Source of the DNA: MFD01275-c22 sp963705885
GTDB lineage: Bacteria > Actinomycetota > Actinomycetes > JACCUZ01
Length of the DNA stretch: 64,000 bases
Assembly (NCBI GenBank): GCA_963705885.1
Contig: OY970120.1
Span: 992,001-1,056,000 of the forward strand
Reading direction: 5' to 3'
Part shown: in pieces, positions 32,551-43,251 of the stretch
How the letters are laid out: each line of letters opens with the position of its first letter
Numbering within the stretch: the stretch's first letter is position 1
The notes under the pieces: model-generated
Told to the model about the DNA's origin: nothing
The model's input: the letters and a program-made list of their open reading frames with translations, nothing else
The model's database searches: none
Made by a program: the position numbers and the translations under genes

Positions 32551-35500
32551 TCAGCCGGACAGGTAGCCGCGACGACGGCCCTCGGCGGCCGCCTCGGTGC
32601 GGCCCGCTGCGCCGAGCTTGGCGAGGATGTTGGAGACGTGCACGCTCACGGTCTTGGCGCTGATGAACAGCTGCTCGCCGATCTGGCGGTTGCTGCGTCC
32701 CTCGGCGACGAGCGCGAGGACCTCGCGCTCCCGGCCGGTCAGGGCGTCGTCGCGGGGCCTGGCCGCTCCGGCCGCCGACCGGGCGGCGGGCACGCCCCCG
32801 AGCAGTCGCAGCTCGGAGAGCAGGGGGGCCGCGCGGAAGCGCCGCGCGGTCTCGGTCGCGGCGGCCACGAGCGGGGCCGCCTCCGCGGACCTGCCCAGCG
32901 CCCGCAGGACGGCCGCCGCACGGCTCTGGGATCGGGCCACCTCGAACTGGTGGCCGAACTCCTCGAAGGCGCGCACCGACTCGAGCCAGGCGCCGAGCAG
33001 CCGTTCGTCGTCGGTCTCGCCGACGGACGCGAGCCAGCCCAGCCGGGCGTGCTCGGCCTCGACGCGCCGCAGCCACGCGACCCCCTCGGGGCCCATGCCG
33101 CGCTTGGACCCGCTCGAGCGTGATGCGATGTCCCGGGCCAGGTCGGCGACGTCACGACCGCGGGCCACGAGCTTCTCCCGGTCGGCGCTGCCGGCCCGCC
33201 CGGCAGCGGTCGCGAGCTGGCCGAGCAGCAGCGCGCCGAGCCGGATCTGGGCGTGGAAGTCGGGCCTGCCCCAGACCGCGCACACGCCGGTGACGGCCTC
33301 GTCGTGGATCGCGATCGCGGACTCGACGTCGCCCCGGTCGCCGTAGAGGTCGATCAGCGCGGCGCCGGTGAGGATCGCGATCAGACCCTCGACCGACCAC
33401 CACGTCCGGAAGCGGTCGACCCGGTCGAGGGCGGAGACGTCGCCGCGGCCCGCCGCCACGGCCAGCCCGGCCGAGGACAGGTAGGCCTCGGCGACGTCCG
33501 GCGGTCCCTCGCCGCGGGTCCCAGCGAGCTGGGCGGCGAGGTCCCACTGCCCCGCGATGTAGGCGACCTGGGCGGCCAGGACGCGTGCGTCGAGCCCGTA
33601 GGGAGCCCACGGGCGGCCCGCCTCCCGCGCCCGGTCCGTCGCCTCGCGCAGCACCGCCAGGGCCTCGTCGAGGCGGCCGGCCTCGTGGTGGAGCAGCCCG
33701 AGGTTGAGAAGTCCCCGCAGCTCTGCGCCGAGGACTCCGCCCTCGCGGGCCGCGCCGACGGCCTTCTCCAGCGCGAGCCGTGACGCCGCCGTGTCGACAC
33801 CGTGCTGGAGCTTGGCGAGGGTGGTCGCGGCGTCGGACTCGACGTCGGGCAGGTCCAGAGCCCGACCCACGGACAGCGCCCGCTCGGCCCAGGCGACTGC
33901 GTCCTCGGTGCGCCCCCGCATCGTGCTGGCGTGCGCGTGCAGCGCGAGCACCCGCGCCTGGAGCGGTGTGGGCTCGTCGCCGGGCAGCAGGCGCATCGCC
34001 TCGGTCGTGAGCGCGAGGACGTCGGGCGCGGAGTCGGCCACGATCGCGGCGCTCGCGAGCGTGTGCAGCAGCCGGGCCCGGTCCAGGGCCGGCGAGTGGG
34101 CAGGAAGGGCAGCCAGCTGGTCCTCGGCGACGGCGATCGCACGCTGCACGTGGCCGGCCGCGATCGAGGCTTTCACCACCTTGTGCGTCAGCGAGACGTG
34201 GTCGGCCTCGTGACCCTGGTCGCGCAGCGCCGCGGCGACCTCGGGCCGCGACACCAGCTCGAGCGCGCGCTCGAAGTGCGCGGCGGCCTCGTCGGGCGCC
34301 GCGACCGCCATGGCCTCCGACCCGGCCTCCGTGCTGGCTCGGGCGGCCGTGGGAAGGTCGTTGGCCGCCCGAGCGTGCCTGGCCAGCTCGGCAGCCGTGC
34401 CGGGTGCGCCGCCGGAGAGCAGCGCGTCGACGTAGGCCGCGTGCAGCCGCACGCGCTCGCCCGGCAGGAGGTCGTCGTAGACGGCCTCGGCGAGCAGCGC
34501 GTGCCGGAACGTGTAGGAGTCGTCCACCGGGACCAGGATGTTCGCGTCGACGGCGTCGCGCACCGCGGCGTCGAGCTCGCCGGGCTCGCCGCCCGCCACC
34601 CGGTCGAGCAGCGTGTGCGAGACCCGCCGCCCGGACACCGCGGCGGCGCGCACGACGCGGCGGGCCGCGTCGCCGAGCTGGTCGAGCCGCACGAGCAGCA
34701 GGTCGGCGAGCTCCATCGGGAGGTGACCGCCGCCGCGGCCGGCCGCGGCCACCAGCTCCTCGGTGAAGAACGCGTTGCCGTCGGCCCGCTCGACGATGCT
34801 GCGGACCGCGCGCTCCGCGAGCGGCTGCGGTTGCAGCGCCTGCACCAGGGCGCGTACGTCGTCATCGGCCAGCCGGTCGAGGTCGAGCCGGTGCACGCCG
34901 GCCAGCCGGCTCCACTCGGCGATGCTGGCGCGCAGCGGGTGGCGGCGGTGCAGGTCGTCGCTGCGGTAGGACGCGACGATGCCCACCGGCGCGGTGAACG
35001 GCCGGCTGAGCAGGAAGCTCAGCATCTCGCGGGTCGACCGGTCGGCCCAGTGCGTGTCCTCCACGACGAGCAGCAGCGGACCGGCGCGGCCGAGCCGGTC
35101 GAGTGCGGCGTGCACCGACTCGAACAGGTCGGGCCGGTGGAGGCTCTCGATGTCGGGCTGCTGGTCCCGGGCGCCGGCGTCCTGGGGGTCATCGCCGAGC
35201 AGGCGCCGCGCGGGCATCAGCCGGGCGATGGCGGGGCTGCCCCCGGCCAGGGTCGCTGCCAGGGTCGGCTCGCGGTCGGCCAGCCGGCCGAAGGCCTCGG
35301 TGAACGGCAGGTAGGGCAGCGCGCTCTCGCCGAAGTCGAGGCAGTGGCCCGCCATGACCCGCCAGCCGTCGTCGCCCAACCGGGCGCACAGCTCGGCCAG
35401 CAGCCTGGTCTTGCCGACACCGGCGTCGCCCGAGAGCAGCACGGCGGCCGGCTGCGGCTCCTCGCCGTCCGGCCCCACGCCCAGCAGGCCCGCCAGGCGG

Positions 35501-35592
35501 TCGAGCTCTGCGGCTCGGCCGACGAGCGGGCTCTGGGACTCGCGGGGCACGTCCCCCATCATCGGGGGTGGGACCGACAGCTGCGCGGTCAT
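32551..35592 (-). CDS. LAL-type regulator (AAA ATPase with C-terminal LuxR HTH)
   Basis: This is a 1013-residue Large ATP-binding regulator of the LuxR family. The Walker A motif GDAGVGKTRLL is near residue 54-64 and the ATPase core extends to about 300. A long helical repeat (TPR-like) region follows, and the LuxR-type HTH lies at about 945-1005 (LTGREREVLALVAEGRSNRQIGEQLF). Such proteins act as ATP-dependent transcription activators. It starts four bases after a 53-residue gene whose promoter carries a 38-base block repeated at a second small gene, suggesting positive autoregulation. The ATG at 35592 lacks a clear ribosome-binding site; an ATG at 35562 is possible. Confidence 0.87.
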   Translation of the reverse strand: MTAQLSVPPPMMGDVPRESQSPLVGRAAELDRLAGLLGVGPDGEEPQPAAVLLSGDAGVGKTRLLAELCARLGDDGWRVMAGHCLDFGESALPYLPFTEAFGRLADREPTLAATLAGGSPAIARLMPARRLLGDDPQDAGARDQQPDIESLHRPDLFESVHAALDRLGRAGPLLLVVEDTHWADRSTREMLSFLLSRPFTAPVGIVASYRSDDLHRRHPLRASIAEWSRLAGVHRLDLDRLADDDVRALVQALQPQPLAERAVRSIVERADGNAFFTEELVAAAGRGGGHLPMELADLLLVRLDQLGDAARRVVRAAAVSGRRVSHTLLDRVAGGEPGELDAAVRDAVDANILVPVDDSYTFRHALLAEAVYDDLLPGERVRLHAAYVDALLSGGAPGTAAELARHARAANDLPTAARASTEAGSEAMAVAAPDEAAAHFERALELVSRPEVAAALRDQGHEADHVSLTHKVVKASIAAGHVQRAIAVAEDQLAALPAHSPALDRARLLHTLASAAIVADSAPDVLALTTEAMRLLPGDEPTPLQARVLALHAHASTMRGRTEDAVAWAERALSVGRALDLPDVESDAATTLAKLQHGVDTAASRLALEKAVGAAREGGVLGAELRGLLNLGLLHHEAGRLDEALAVLREATDRAREAGRPWAPYGLDARVLAAQVAYIAGQWDLAAQLAGTRGEGPPDVAEAYLSSAGLAVAAGRGDVSALDRVDRFRTWWSVEGLIAILTGAALIDLYGDRGDVESAIAIHDEAVTGVCAVWGRPDFHAQIRLGALLLGQLATAAGRAGSADREKLVARGRDVADLARDIASRSSGSKRGMGPEGVAWLRRVEAEHARLGWLASVGETDDERLLGAWLESVRAFEEFGHQFEVARSQSRAAAVLRALGRSAEAAPLVAAATETARRFRAAPLLSELRLLGGVPAARSAAGAARPRDDALTGREREVLALVAEGRSNRQIGEQLFISAKTVSVHVSNILAKLGAAGRTEAAAEGRRRGYLSG

Positions 35593-35596
35593 GGGC

Positions 35597-35758
35597 TCAG
35601 ACCGCTCGCAGCCTCCGGCTGATCAGCGCTCGCCGGGCCGGGCGTCGTCGGCGCCGGGCGGCAGCCATCCGCAGGGCGGTGCCGTGGTGGAAGCCGGCGG
35701 CGACCCGCTCGCGCTGGTAGTGGTTCTCGGTCGCCAGGTCGTAGGCGGTGAAGCTCAT
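35597..35758 (-). CDS. Small basic protein upstream of LAL regulator
   Basis: The 53-residue product (MSFTAYDLATENHYQRERVA..., ending RRALISRRLRAV) is Arg-rich in its second half and has no membrane segment. A GAGGAG ribosome-binding site precedes the ATG by about six bases. It lies four bases before the LAL gene, so it leads that operon. I do not recognise the family. Its promoter shares a conserved block with the 55-residue gene at 36859-37026, which suggests co-regulation. Confidence 0.65.
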   Translation of the reverse strand: MSFTAYDLATENHYQRERVAAGFHHGTALRMAAARRRRRPARRALISRRLRAV

Positions 35759-35799
35759 CGTGGACTCCTCAGGACGGGTCTGTCGTGGTGACAGGACCG

Positions 35800-35848
35800 A
35801 CTCTGCGCGCCTGAGGAGGGGCCGCACATCGGGACGATGCCCTATGTC
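35800..35848 (-). promoter_or_regulatory. Conserved promoter block A with CATCG-GGA-CGATG dyad
   Basis: The minus-strand -10 candidate CAGAGT is at 35800-35805, followed upstream by a 38-base block (35811-35848) that is 35/38 identical to block B. The dyad CATCG/CGATG at 35827-35839 is centred near -40 from the expected start of transcription, the position of a class II activator site. Confidence 0.55.
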
Positions 35849-35907
35849 GGGGGAGTGCGCCGTCACCGCCGCCTTAGAGATGCCTCAGACAGGCCGGCGG
35901 AGGCCGG

Positions 35908-36801
35908 TCACCAGCCGACCTCGTGGCAGCCGGTGTGGGTGGCCGGCTCGACCTGCAGGGTCGCGTGGCGCACGCCGTGGCGCTCGCGCAGCACGTCGCG
36001 GGCCGAGTCGAGCACCTGGTGCGTCGCGTCCTCGTCCTGCGTCACGACGTGGGCGGTGAGCACGTTCATGCCCGACGTGAGCGTCCACAGGTGCAGGTCG
36101 TGGACGTCGGAGACGCCCGGGAGCGCGCGCAGGTCGCGCTCCACGGTCTCCGCGTCCAGGTCGCGCGGCACCTGCTGGAGCAGGACCGACAGCACCTCGC
36201 GGCCCAGCATGACCGCGCGCACGGCGACGAAGGCCGCGATGCCGATCGCGACCACGGTGTCCCACAGCGGCTCGCCGGTCGTCGTGACCAGCACGCCGGC
36301 GGCGAGCACCCCGACCGAGCCGGCGGCGTCGGCCAGCACCTCGAGGTAGGCGCCCCTGACCGCGAGGCTGTCCGGTGCCCCGCCGCGCAGCAGCAGCACG
36401 GCGACGGCGTTGACCACGAGTCCCACCGCCCCGACGGCCAGCAGGGCACCGCCGGCCACGTCGGGAGACTCGCCCAGCCGGTCGAGCGCCTCGACGAGGA
36501 CGTATGCCGAGACGCCGAGCATCAGCAGGACGACGAGGCCGGAGGCGAGGACCTCGGCGCGGTAGGAGCCGAACGTCCGGCGCCCGGACCGGTCCGGGCG
36601 GGTGGCGATGAGGGTGGCGCCGAGCACGGTGGACAGGGCGAGCACGTCGATGGCCATGTGCCCCGCGTCGGACAGCAGCGCCAGCGATCCCGACCACAGG
36701 GCGGCGACCAGCTCGACGACGAGGAACGTCGACGTCAGACCCAGGGCGAGGCCCAGGCGCCAGCGGTGCCGAGCACCCGCGTGCCCGTGCGCGTGTCCCA
36801 T
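35908..36801 (-). CDS. Cation diffusion facilitator (CDF) family metal transporter
   Basis: The 297-residue protein has a His-rich N-terminus (MGHAHGHAGARH), six transmembrane helices and a cytoplasmic C-terminal domain ending with a histidine-containing segment. Helix 2 holds LLSDAGHMAIDV with the HxxxD metal site. In helix 5 the usual HxxxD is ExxxD (YLEVLADAAGS), a substitution seen in other actinobacterial CDF proteins as far as I recall. It should export zinc, cobalt or a similar divalent metal by proton antiport. The GAGGGCGATG start context is acceptable. It is separated from the upstream 55-residue gene by a hairpin. Confidence 0.88.
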   Translation of the reverse strand: MGHAHGHAGARHRWRLGLALGLTSTFLVVELVAALWSGSLALLSDAGHMAIDVLALSTVLGATLIATRPDRSGRRTFGSYRAEVLASGLVVLLMLGVSAYVLVEALDRLGESPDVAGGALLAVGAVGLVVNAVAVLLLRGGAPDSLAVRGAYLEVLADAAGSVGVLAAGVLVTTTGEPLWDTVVAIGIAAFVAVRAVMLGREVLSVLLQQVPRDLDAETVERDLRALPGVSDVHDLHLWTLTSGMNVLTAHVVTQDEDATHQVLDSARDVLRERHGVRHATLQVEPATHTGCHEVGW

Positions 36802-36814
36802 CGCCCTCCTGACT

Positions 36815-36852
36815 CCGCCGTCCCGCAGGCCATCATGCCTTGGGGACGGCGG
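36815..36852 (-). terminator. Hairpin between 55-residue gene and CDF gene
   Basis: CCGCCGTCCC (36815-36824) and GGGACGGCGG (36843-36852) form a perfect ten-base stem with an 18-base loop, just after the stop of the 55-residue gene. No T-run follows. It probably ends that transcript. Confidence 0.55.
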
Positions 36853-36858
36853 CCAGGG

Positions 36859-37026
36859 TCACTCGCCGAACCAGTCGACCGCCGCGGGCGCGGCCGCCTT
36901 CGGCTTCCGGCGCAGGCGGCCGAACACCGGCCGGCCACGGCGGCGCCGGCTGGTGGGCGAGTCGCCGACTCGCTCCGTGCGGTGGTCGCCCTGGACGGGG
37001 GGACGAGCGCTGACGGTGGTGCTCAT
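36859..37026 (-). CDS. Small basic protein sharing promoter block with LAL operon
   Basis: The 55-residue product (MSTTVSARPPVQGDHRTERV...) is rich in Arg, Lys and Pro in its middle (RRRRGRPVFGRLRRKPK) and ends AAVDWFGE. No membrane segment is visible. The ATG at 37026 follows AGGAG by six bases. Family unknown. The upstream 38-base block matches the one before the 53-residue gene of the LAL operon, including spacing to the start, so the LAL protein is the obvious candidate regulator. Confidence 0.6.
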   Translation of the reverse strand: MSTTVSARPPVQGDHRTERVGDSPTSRRRRGRPVFGRLRRKPKAAAPAAVDWFGE

Positions 37027-37064
37027 GAGAACTCCTCGGGGCATCTGGTCTGGCTGATGCGACG

Positions 37065-37113
37065 AACCTGCGCCTCTGAGGAGGGGCTCCACATCGGGAC
37101 GATGCCCTATCTC
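37065..37113 (-). promoter_or_regulatory. Conserved promoter block B with CATCG-GGA-CGATG dyad
   Basis: The -10 candidate CAGGTT (minus strand, 37065-37070) and the block 37076-37113 mirror block A. The dyad is at 37092-37104, again centred near -40. Three of 38 positions differ between the blocks. Confidence 0.55.
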
Positions 37114-37195
37114 CGTGCTCTCGCACCCCCCTCGCCTACCCCACGTGGTCGAGTCGGCGGCGGGTCGAGGCAGCCGGGGTCGAATCGGCTGCTCG

Positions 37196-37975
37196 TCAGA
37201 GGCGGCCGGCGTCGATGACGCGCGCCAGGAACTGGCGGGTGCGGGGCTCGACCGGGTCGACGAGCACCTGCTCGGGCGGGCCCTCCTCGCAGACCACGCC
37301 GGCGTCGAGGAACACGACCCGGTCGGCCGCCTGCCGGGCGAAGCTCATCTCGTGGGTGGCCATGACGATCGTCATGCCCTGCTCCTTGAGCTCTCTCACG
37401 AGCTGCAGCACCTCGCCGACCAGCTCGGGGTCGAGCGCGCTGGTGACCTCGTCGAGCAGCAGCAGCCGCGGCTCGTTCGCCAGCGCGCGCACGATCGCGG
37501 CCCGCTGCTGCTGTCCTCCGGAGAGCCGGTCGGGGAACTCCGCCGCCTTGTCGGCCAGGCCGACCCGGTGCAGCAGGGTCATCGCCCGCTCTGCGGCGTC
37601 CTGCCTGGCGACCTTCCCGACGAGCCGTGGCGCCAGGGTGATGTTGTCGAGCACGGTCATGTGCGGGAACAGGTTGAAGGCCTGGAACACCACGCCGATC
37701 CGCCGCCGCACGGCGTCCGCGTCGACCCGGGGGTCGGTGATGTCCTGCCCGTCGAGCCGGATGAGCCCGTCGTCGACGGTCTCGAGCAGGTTGATGCAGC
37801 GCAGCAGGCTGGACTTGCCCGAGCCCGAGGCCCCGATGAGGGTGACCACCTCGTGCTCGCCGACCCGCAGGTCGACCGAGCGCAGCACCGTGTGGCTGCC
37901 GAAGCGCTTCACCACGCCCTCGCACGACAGCACGGGGACGTGGACGGCGGGCTGCTCCGGGGCCGCGGCGGTCAC
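37196..37975 (-). CDS. Polar amino-acid ABC transporter ATP-binding protein
   Basis: The 259-residue ATPase belongs to the GlnQ/HisP group. Walker A is IGASGSGKSSLL near residue 47-58, the signature is LSGGQQQRAAIVRAL near 150-164, and Walker B is LLLLDEVTSALDPE near 170-183, followed by a histidine switch in MATHEMSFA. It powers uptake by the adjacent permease and binding protein. The GTG start at 37975 overlaps the permease stop by GTGA. Because the permease gene is frameshifted, its first reading frame runs on without a stop into this gene. Confidence 0.9.
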   Translation of the reverse strand: MTAAAPEQPAVHVPVLSCEGVVKRFGSHTVLRSVDLRVGEHEVVTLIGASGSGKSSLLRCINLLETVDDGLIRLDGQDITDPRVDADAVRRRIGVVFQAFNLFPHMTVLDNITLAPRLVGKVARQDAAERAMTLLHRVGLADKAAEFPDRLSGGQQQRAAIVRALANEPRLLLLDEVTSALDPELVGEVLQLVRELKEQGMTIVMATHEMSFARQAADRVVFLDAGVVCEEGPPEQVLVDPVEPRTRQFLARVIDAGRL

Positions 37976-38857
37976 AGCGCCCCGCTCGCCTGCTGGCGCC
38001 GGGTCGCCCGCAGGGTGATCCAGTCGGCCACCCGGATCGTCGGGATGGCCAGCAGGATGAACAGGACCCCGGCCACGAGGTACGGCGTGAAGTTGAACGT
38101 GGCGTCGGCGTTGATCTGTGCCTGCCGAACGGCATCGAGCGCCCCGAGGACCGAGATGAGCCCGACGTCCTTCTGCAGCGCGACCAGGTCGTTGAGCAGC
38201 GGCGGCACGACCCGGCGCACGGCCTGGGGGAGCACCACCCGCCGCATGGTCTGGCCGTAGGACAGTCCCAGCGACCGGGCCGCGGCCCGCTGGCTGGGGT
38301 GCACCGACTCGATGCCGGCCCGGAACACCTCGCGCGACGTACGCCGAGTAGGTGAGCACCAGCGCCACCGTCCCGAGCACCACCGGCGAGGTCGGCACGC
38401 CCTTGAGCTGCAGTCCCGGGACGCCGAAGCCGACGAGGTACAGCAGGATGATCAGCGGCATGCCGCGGAAGAGGTCGGTGTACGCCGCCGCCAGCGCCCG
38501 CACCGGGAACCAGACCGGGCCACGCAGGGTTCGCAGCCCCGCGACGGCCAGGCCCACGACGACGATGAGCGCCGCCGCGACGGCGAGGACCCGCACGTTC
38601 AGCCACAGCCCGCTGAGGATGTCGGGCAGCGAGTCGCGGGCGACCTCGGCGTCGAGGAACGACTCGCGGACCCGCGGCCAGCCCGGCGAGAGCACGATCG
38701 CCGCGCCGACGACGGCGAGGAAGACCACCGTGCTGACCGACGCGATCGCCGTGGACCGGCGCGCCCGCTCGCGGCGGTAGCGCTCGCGGCTGCGCTGGAG
38801 GTCGCTGGGCGGTGCGTCGTCGGCGGGGGCCGGCGAGGTCTCCGCGGGAACGGTCAC
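37972..38857 (-). pseudogene. Amino-acid ABC transporter permease, disrupted by +1 frameshift
   Basis: The 886-base region codes for one HisM/GlnP-type permease, but one base too many separates two frames. Frame 1 (start 38857) covers an Arg-rich N-terminus, a helix at about 37-58 and the first permease helices to LVLTYSAYV. The remainder, starting EVFRAGIESVHPSQRAAARSLGLS (the EAA-loop signature), is in another frame. The shift falls in GCGC at 38332-38335, where three bases are expected between the Val and Glu codons. No homopolymer is there. It may be a sequencing error, a real pseudogene or, less likely, recoding. Both neighbours are intact. Confidence 0.8.
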
Positions 38858-38867
38858 CGTCCGGTGC

Positions 38868-39770
38868 CTAGCTCAGGACCGGCGCGCCGCCCTGGGAGAG
38901 CCACTCGTCGACCAGCTGGTCGAGCGTCCCGTCGGCCCGGAGCGCGTCGACGGCCTGGCTGACGCAGTCGGTCAGCGGGCTGCCCTTGTCCAGCACCAGG
39001 CCGAACTGCTCGGGCGTGCCGGTGGTGGCAGGCAGCTGCCCGACGATACGGCCCTTGCTCAGCTGGGCCGCCGCCATGAAGAACGCGGTGGGCAGGTCGG
39101 TGACGAGCGCGTCGATCTGGCCGTTCTCCAGGGCCTTCACGACGTCGTTGTTCGAGTTGTAGACGCGGGGCTTCTTGTTCGGCGCGACGACGTCCTGGAT
39201 GGCCTGGAAGCTCGTCGTGCCGACCTGGGCGCCGAGGGTCAGGTCCTGGAGCCCGGCCAGCGTCGTCACGCCGTCGGCCTTGGACCCCTTGGTGGTCACC
39301 ACGGCCTGGGACACGTCGTAGTAGGGCGAGGAGAAGTCGACCGCCTCCCGCCGCTTCTCGGTGATCGAGAACTCGTTGATGTCGAAGTCCCAGTTCTTCG
39401 CGGTCGGCTTGAACACGTTGTTGAACGGGACCCGCACCCAGGTGACCTCGGCCGCGGTGAAGCCCATCTGCTCGTAGACGGCCTGGGCGACGGCGCCCTC
39501 GAAGCCCTGACCGCTCTCGGGAGCGTCGTCGACGAACCACGGCTCGTAGGCGGGCTTGTCGGTCGCGATCGTGAGCGTTCCCTCCTCGAACGTCTGCAGG
39601 CTCTCCTTGGCGCACGGGTCGGCGGAGGCGGTCTCCGAGCCGGAGGCGGAGGAGGTGGGGCTGGGCGTGGTGCCGGCCGAGTCGTCCTCGTCGGCGGGGG
39701 CGCAGGCGGTGGCGAGCACCGCGACGGTGAGCAGGGCTGCGGGGAGGAGCCGCGTACGGCGCGTCGTCAT
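38868..39770 (-). CDS. Polar amino-acid ABC transporter substrate-binding lipoprotein
   Basis: The 300-residue protein has a lipoprotein signal (LPAALLTVAVLATAC, Cys near residue 23), a Ser/Thr-rich linker, then a family 3 solute-binding fold (LTIATDKPAYEPWFV near 67, FDINEFSITEKRREAVDFSSPYY near 130-152, ALVTDLPTAFF near 225). It should capture an amino acid outside the membrane for the permease/ATPase pair downstream. The three genes run in the order binding protein, permease, ATPase. Without the permease it could not support transport. Confidence 0.9.
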   Translation of the reverse strand: MTTRRTRLLPAALLTVAVLATACAPADEDDSAGTTPSPTSSASGSETASADPCAKESLQTFEEGTLTIATDKPAYEPWFVDDAPESGQGFEGAVAQAVYEQMGFTAAEVTWVRVPFNNVFKPTAKNWDFDINEFSITEKRREAVDFSSPYYDVSQAVVTTKGSKADGVTTLAGLQDLTLGAQVGTTSFQAIQDVVAPNKKPRVYNSNNDVVKALENGQIDALVTDLPTAFFMAAAQLSKGRIVGQLPATTGTPEQFGLVLDKGSPLTDCVSQAVDALRADGTLDQLVDEWLSQGGAPVLS

Positions 39771-39845
39771 AGCTCGTGATGGTAGGCGCGGGGCGCCGGT
39801 AGGGTGAGCGACATCGCCCGTTCGCCCCACTCCAGGAGTGCCCGG

Positions 39846-40094
39846 ATGGCCCGCGTCGTCGTCGACGTCATGCTCAAGCCCGAGATCCTCGACCCGCAGG
39901 GCAAGGCGGTGGCGCAGGCCCTGCCCCGGCTCGGCTTCGACGGGATCGCGGGGGTCCGCCAGGGGAAGCGCTTCGAGCTCGAGATCGACGGCGACGTGAC
40001 CGAGGAGCGGCTGACCCAGATCCGCAACGCGGCCGAGACCCTGCTGTCCAACCCGGTCATCGAGGACTACACCGTGCACGTGGAGCACCCGTGA
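39846..40094 (+). CDS. purS: FGAM synthase subunit PurS
   Basis: PurS is the small bridging subunit of the three-part phosphoribosylformylglycinamidine synthase. The 82 residues (MARVVVDVMLKPEILDPQGKAV...) match the family. I use the ATG at 39846, which has AGGAG at 39834-39838; an in-frame ATG at 39804 would precede the conserved N-terminus. TAGGGT at 39800-39805 is a likely -10. The stop overlaps purQ by GTGA, so purS-purQ-purL is one coupled operon. Confidence 0.93.
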   Translation: MARVVVDVMLKPEILDPQGKAVAQALPRLGFDGIAGVRQGKRFELEIDGDVTEERLTQIRNAAETLLSNPVIEDYTVHVEHP

Positions 40095-40758
40095 AGGTCG
40101 GGGTCGTCACCTTCCCGGGCTCGCTCGACGACGCCGACGCGCGCCGGGCCGTCCGACTCGCGGGTGCCGACGCGGTGGCCCTCTGGCACGCCGACGCCGA
40201 CCTGCACGGCGTCGACGCGGTGGTCCTGCCCGGCGGCTTCTCCTACGGCGACTACCTGCGCTGCGGGGCGATCGCGCGGTTCGCCCCGGTGATGACCGAG
40301 GTCGTGGCCGCGGCGGAGGGCGGGCTGCCGGTGCTCGGCATCTGCAACGGGTTCCAGGTGCTCTGCGAGTCACACCTGCTGCCCGGCGCGCTCATCCGCA
40401 ACGACCACCGCAAGTTCAACTGCGTCGACCAGGAGCTGGTGATCGAGAGCGCGTCGACCGCGTGGACGTCCGCCTACTCGGCCGGCCGGCGGGTGGTCGT
40501 ACCGCTGAAGAACGGCGAGGGCGGCTACGTCGCCGACGAGGCGACGCTGGACCGGCTCGAGGGCGAGGGCCGGGTCGTCGCGCGCTACGCCGGCGAGAAC
40601 CCCAACGGCTCCTACCGCGCCATCGCCGGCATCGCCAACGACCGCGGCAACGTCGTCGGGCTGATGCCGCACCCCGAGCACGCGGTCGAGGAGCTCACCG
40701 GCCCCACCACCGACGGGCTGGCGTTCTTCACCTCCGTCCTGACCGCGGTCGTCACGGC

Positions 40759-40762
<4 letters not shown>
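40091..40762 (+). CDS. purQ: FGAM synthase subunit PurQ (glutaminase)
   Basis: PurQ supplies ammonia from glutamine. The 223-residue class I amidotransferase has its nucleophile cysteine in VLGICNGFQVL near residue 84 and the His-Glu pair in GLMPHPEHAVE near 198. Start GTG overlaps purS by GTGA and the stop overlaps purL by ATGA, so the three subunits should be made in fixed proportion. Confidence 0.95.
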
Positions 40763-43011
<2,249 letters not shown>

Positions 43012-43017
43012 CCCGTC

Positions 43018-43046
43018 CCCCGCCGCCCCCTCGGGGTGGGGCGGGG
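43018..43046. terminator. GC-rich hairpin after purL
   Basis: A C-rich arm starting at 43018 pairs with GGTGGGGCGGGG ending at 43046, with one or two bulges and a short loop. It begins seven bases after the purL stop and has no T-run. It may end transcription of purSQL and the convergent tRNA. Confidence 0.5.
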
Positions 43047-43084
43047 CAGGACGGCAGGACGCGGGCCGGGCGCGCGGGAGGTCG

Positions 43085-43160
43085 TGGAGCGGGCGGCTGG
43101 TCGCGAACCAACACCTCCACCCTGGAAGGGTGGCGCTCTAGCCGGTTGAGCTACGCCCGC
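43085..43160 (-). tRNA. tRNA-Gly (TCC anticodon)
   Basis: All arms fold by eye: acceptor GCGGGCG with CGCCCGC, D-stem GCTC/GAGC, anticodon stem CCACC/GGTGG with loop CTTCCAG (anticodon TCC), variable loop AGGT, T-stem GTTGG/CCAGC with loop TTCGCGA. CCA is encoded. The T-loop has C where A58 is usual, and one G-U pair. No integrase lies nearby, so it does not look like an occupied attachment site. Confidence 0.93.
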
Positions 43161-43238
43161 ATGAGCGGCCGGTCTCCCGGCCGCGCCCGGTGACCCTACC
43201 CGGTGAGCGGACCCGAAACCGCACGGCACGTGGGGTCA

Positions 43239-43244
43239 TAGGGT
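43239..43244 (+). promoter_or_regulatory. Candidate -10 (TAGGGT) for sterol-carrier-family gene
   Basis: TAGGGT is seven bases before the GTG at 43252, without a ribosome-binding site. Confidence 0.45.
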
Positions 43245-43251
43245 CTCGGGC

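Noticed and set aside
43085..43160. tRNA-Gly as an attachment site for a genomic island
   Set aside because: No integrase, no repeated tRNA 3' end and no change of gene character on either side.
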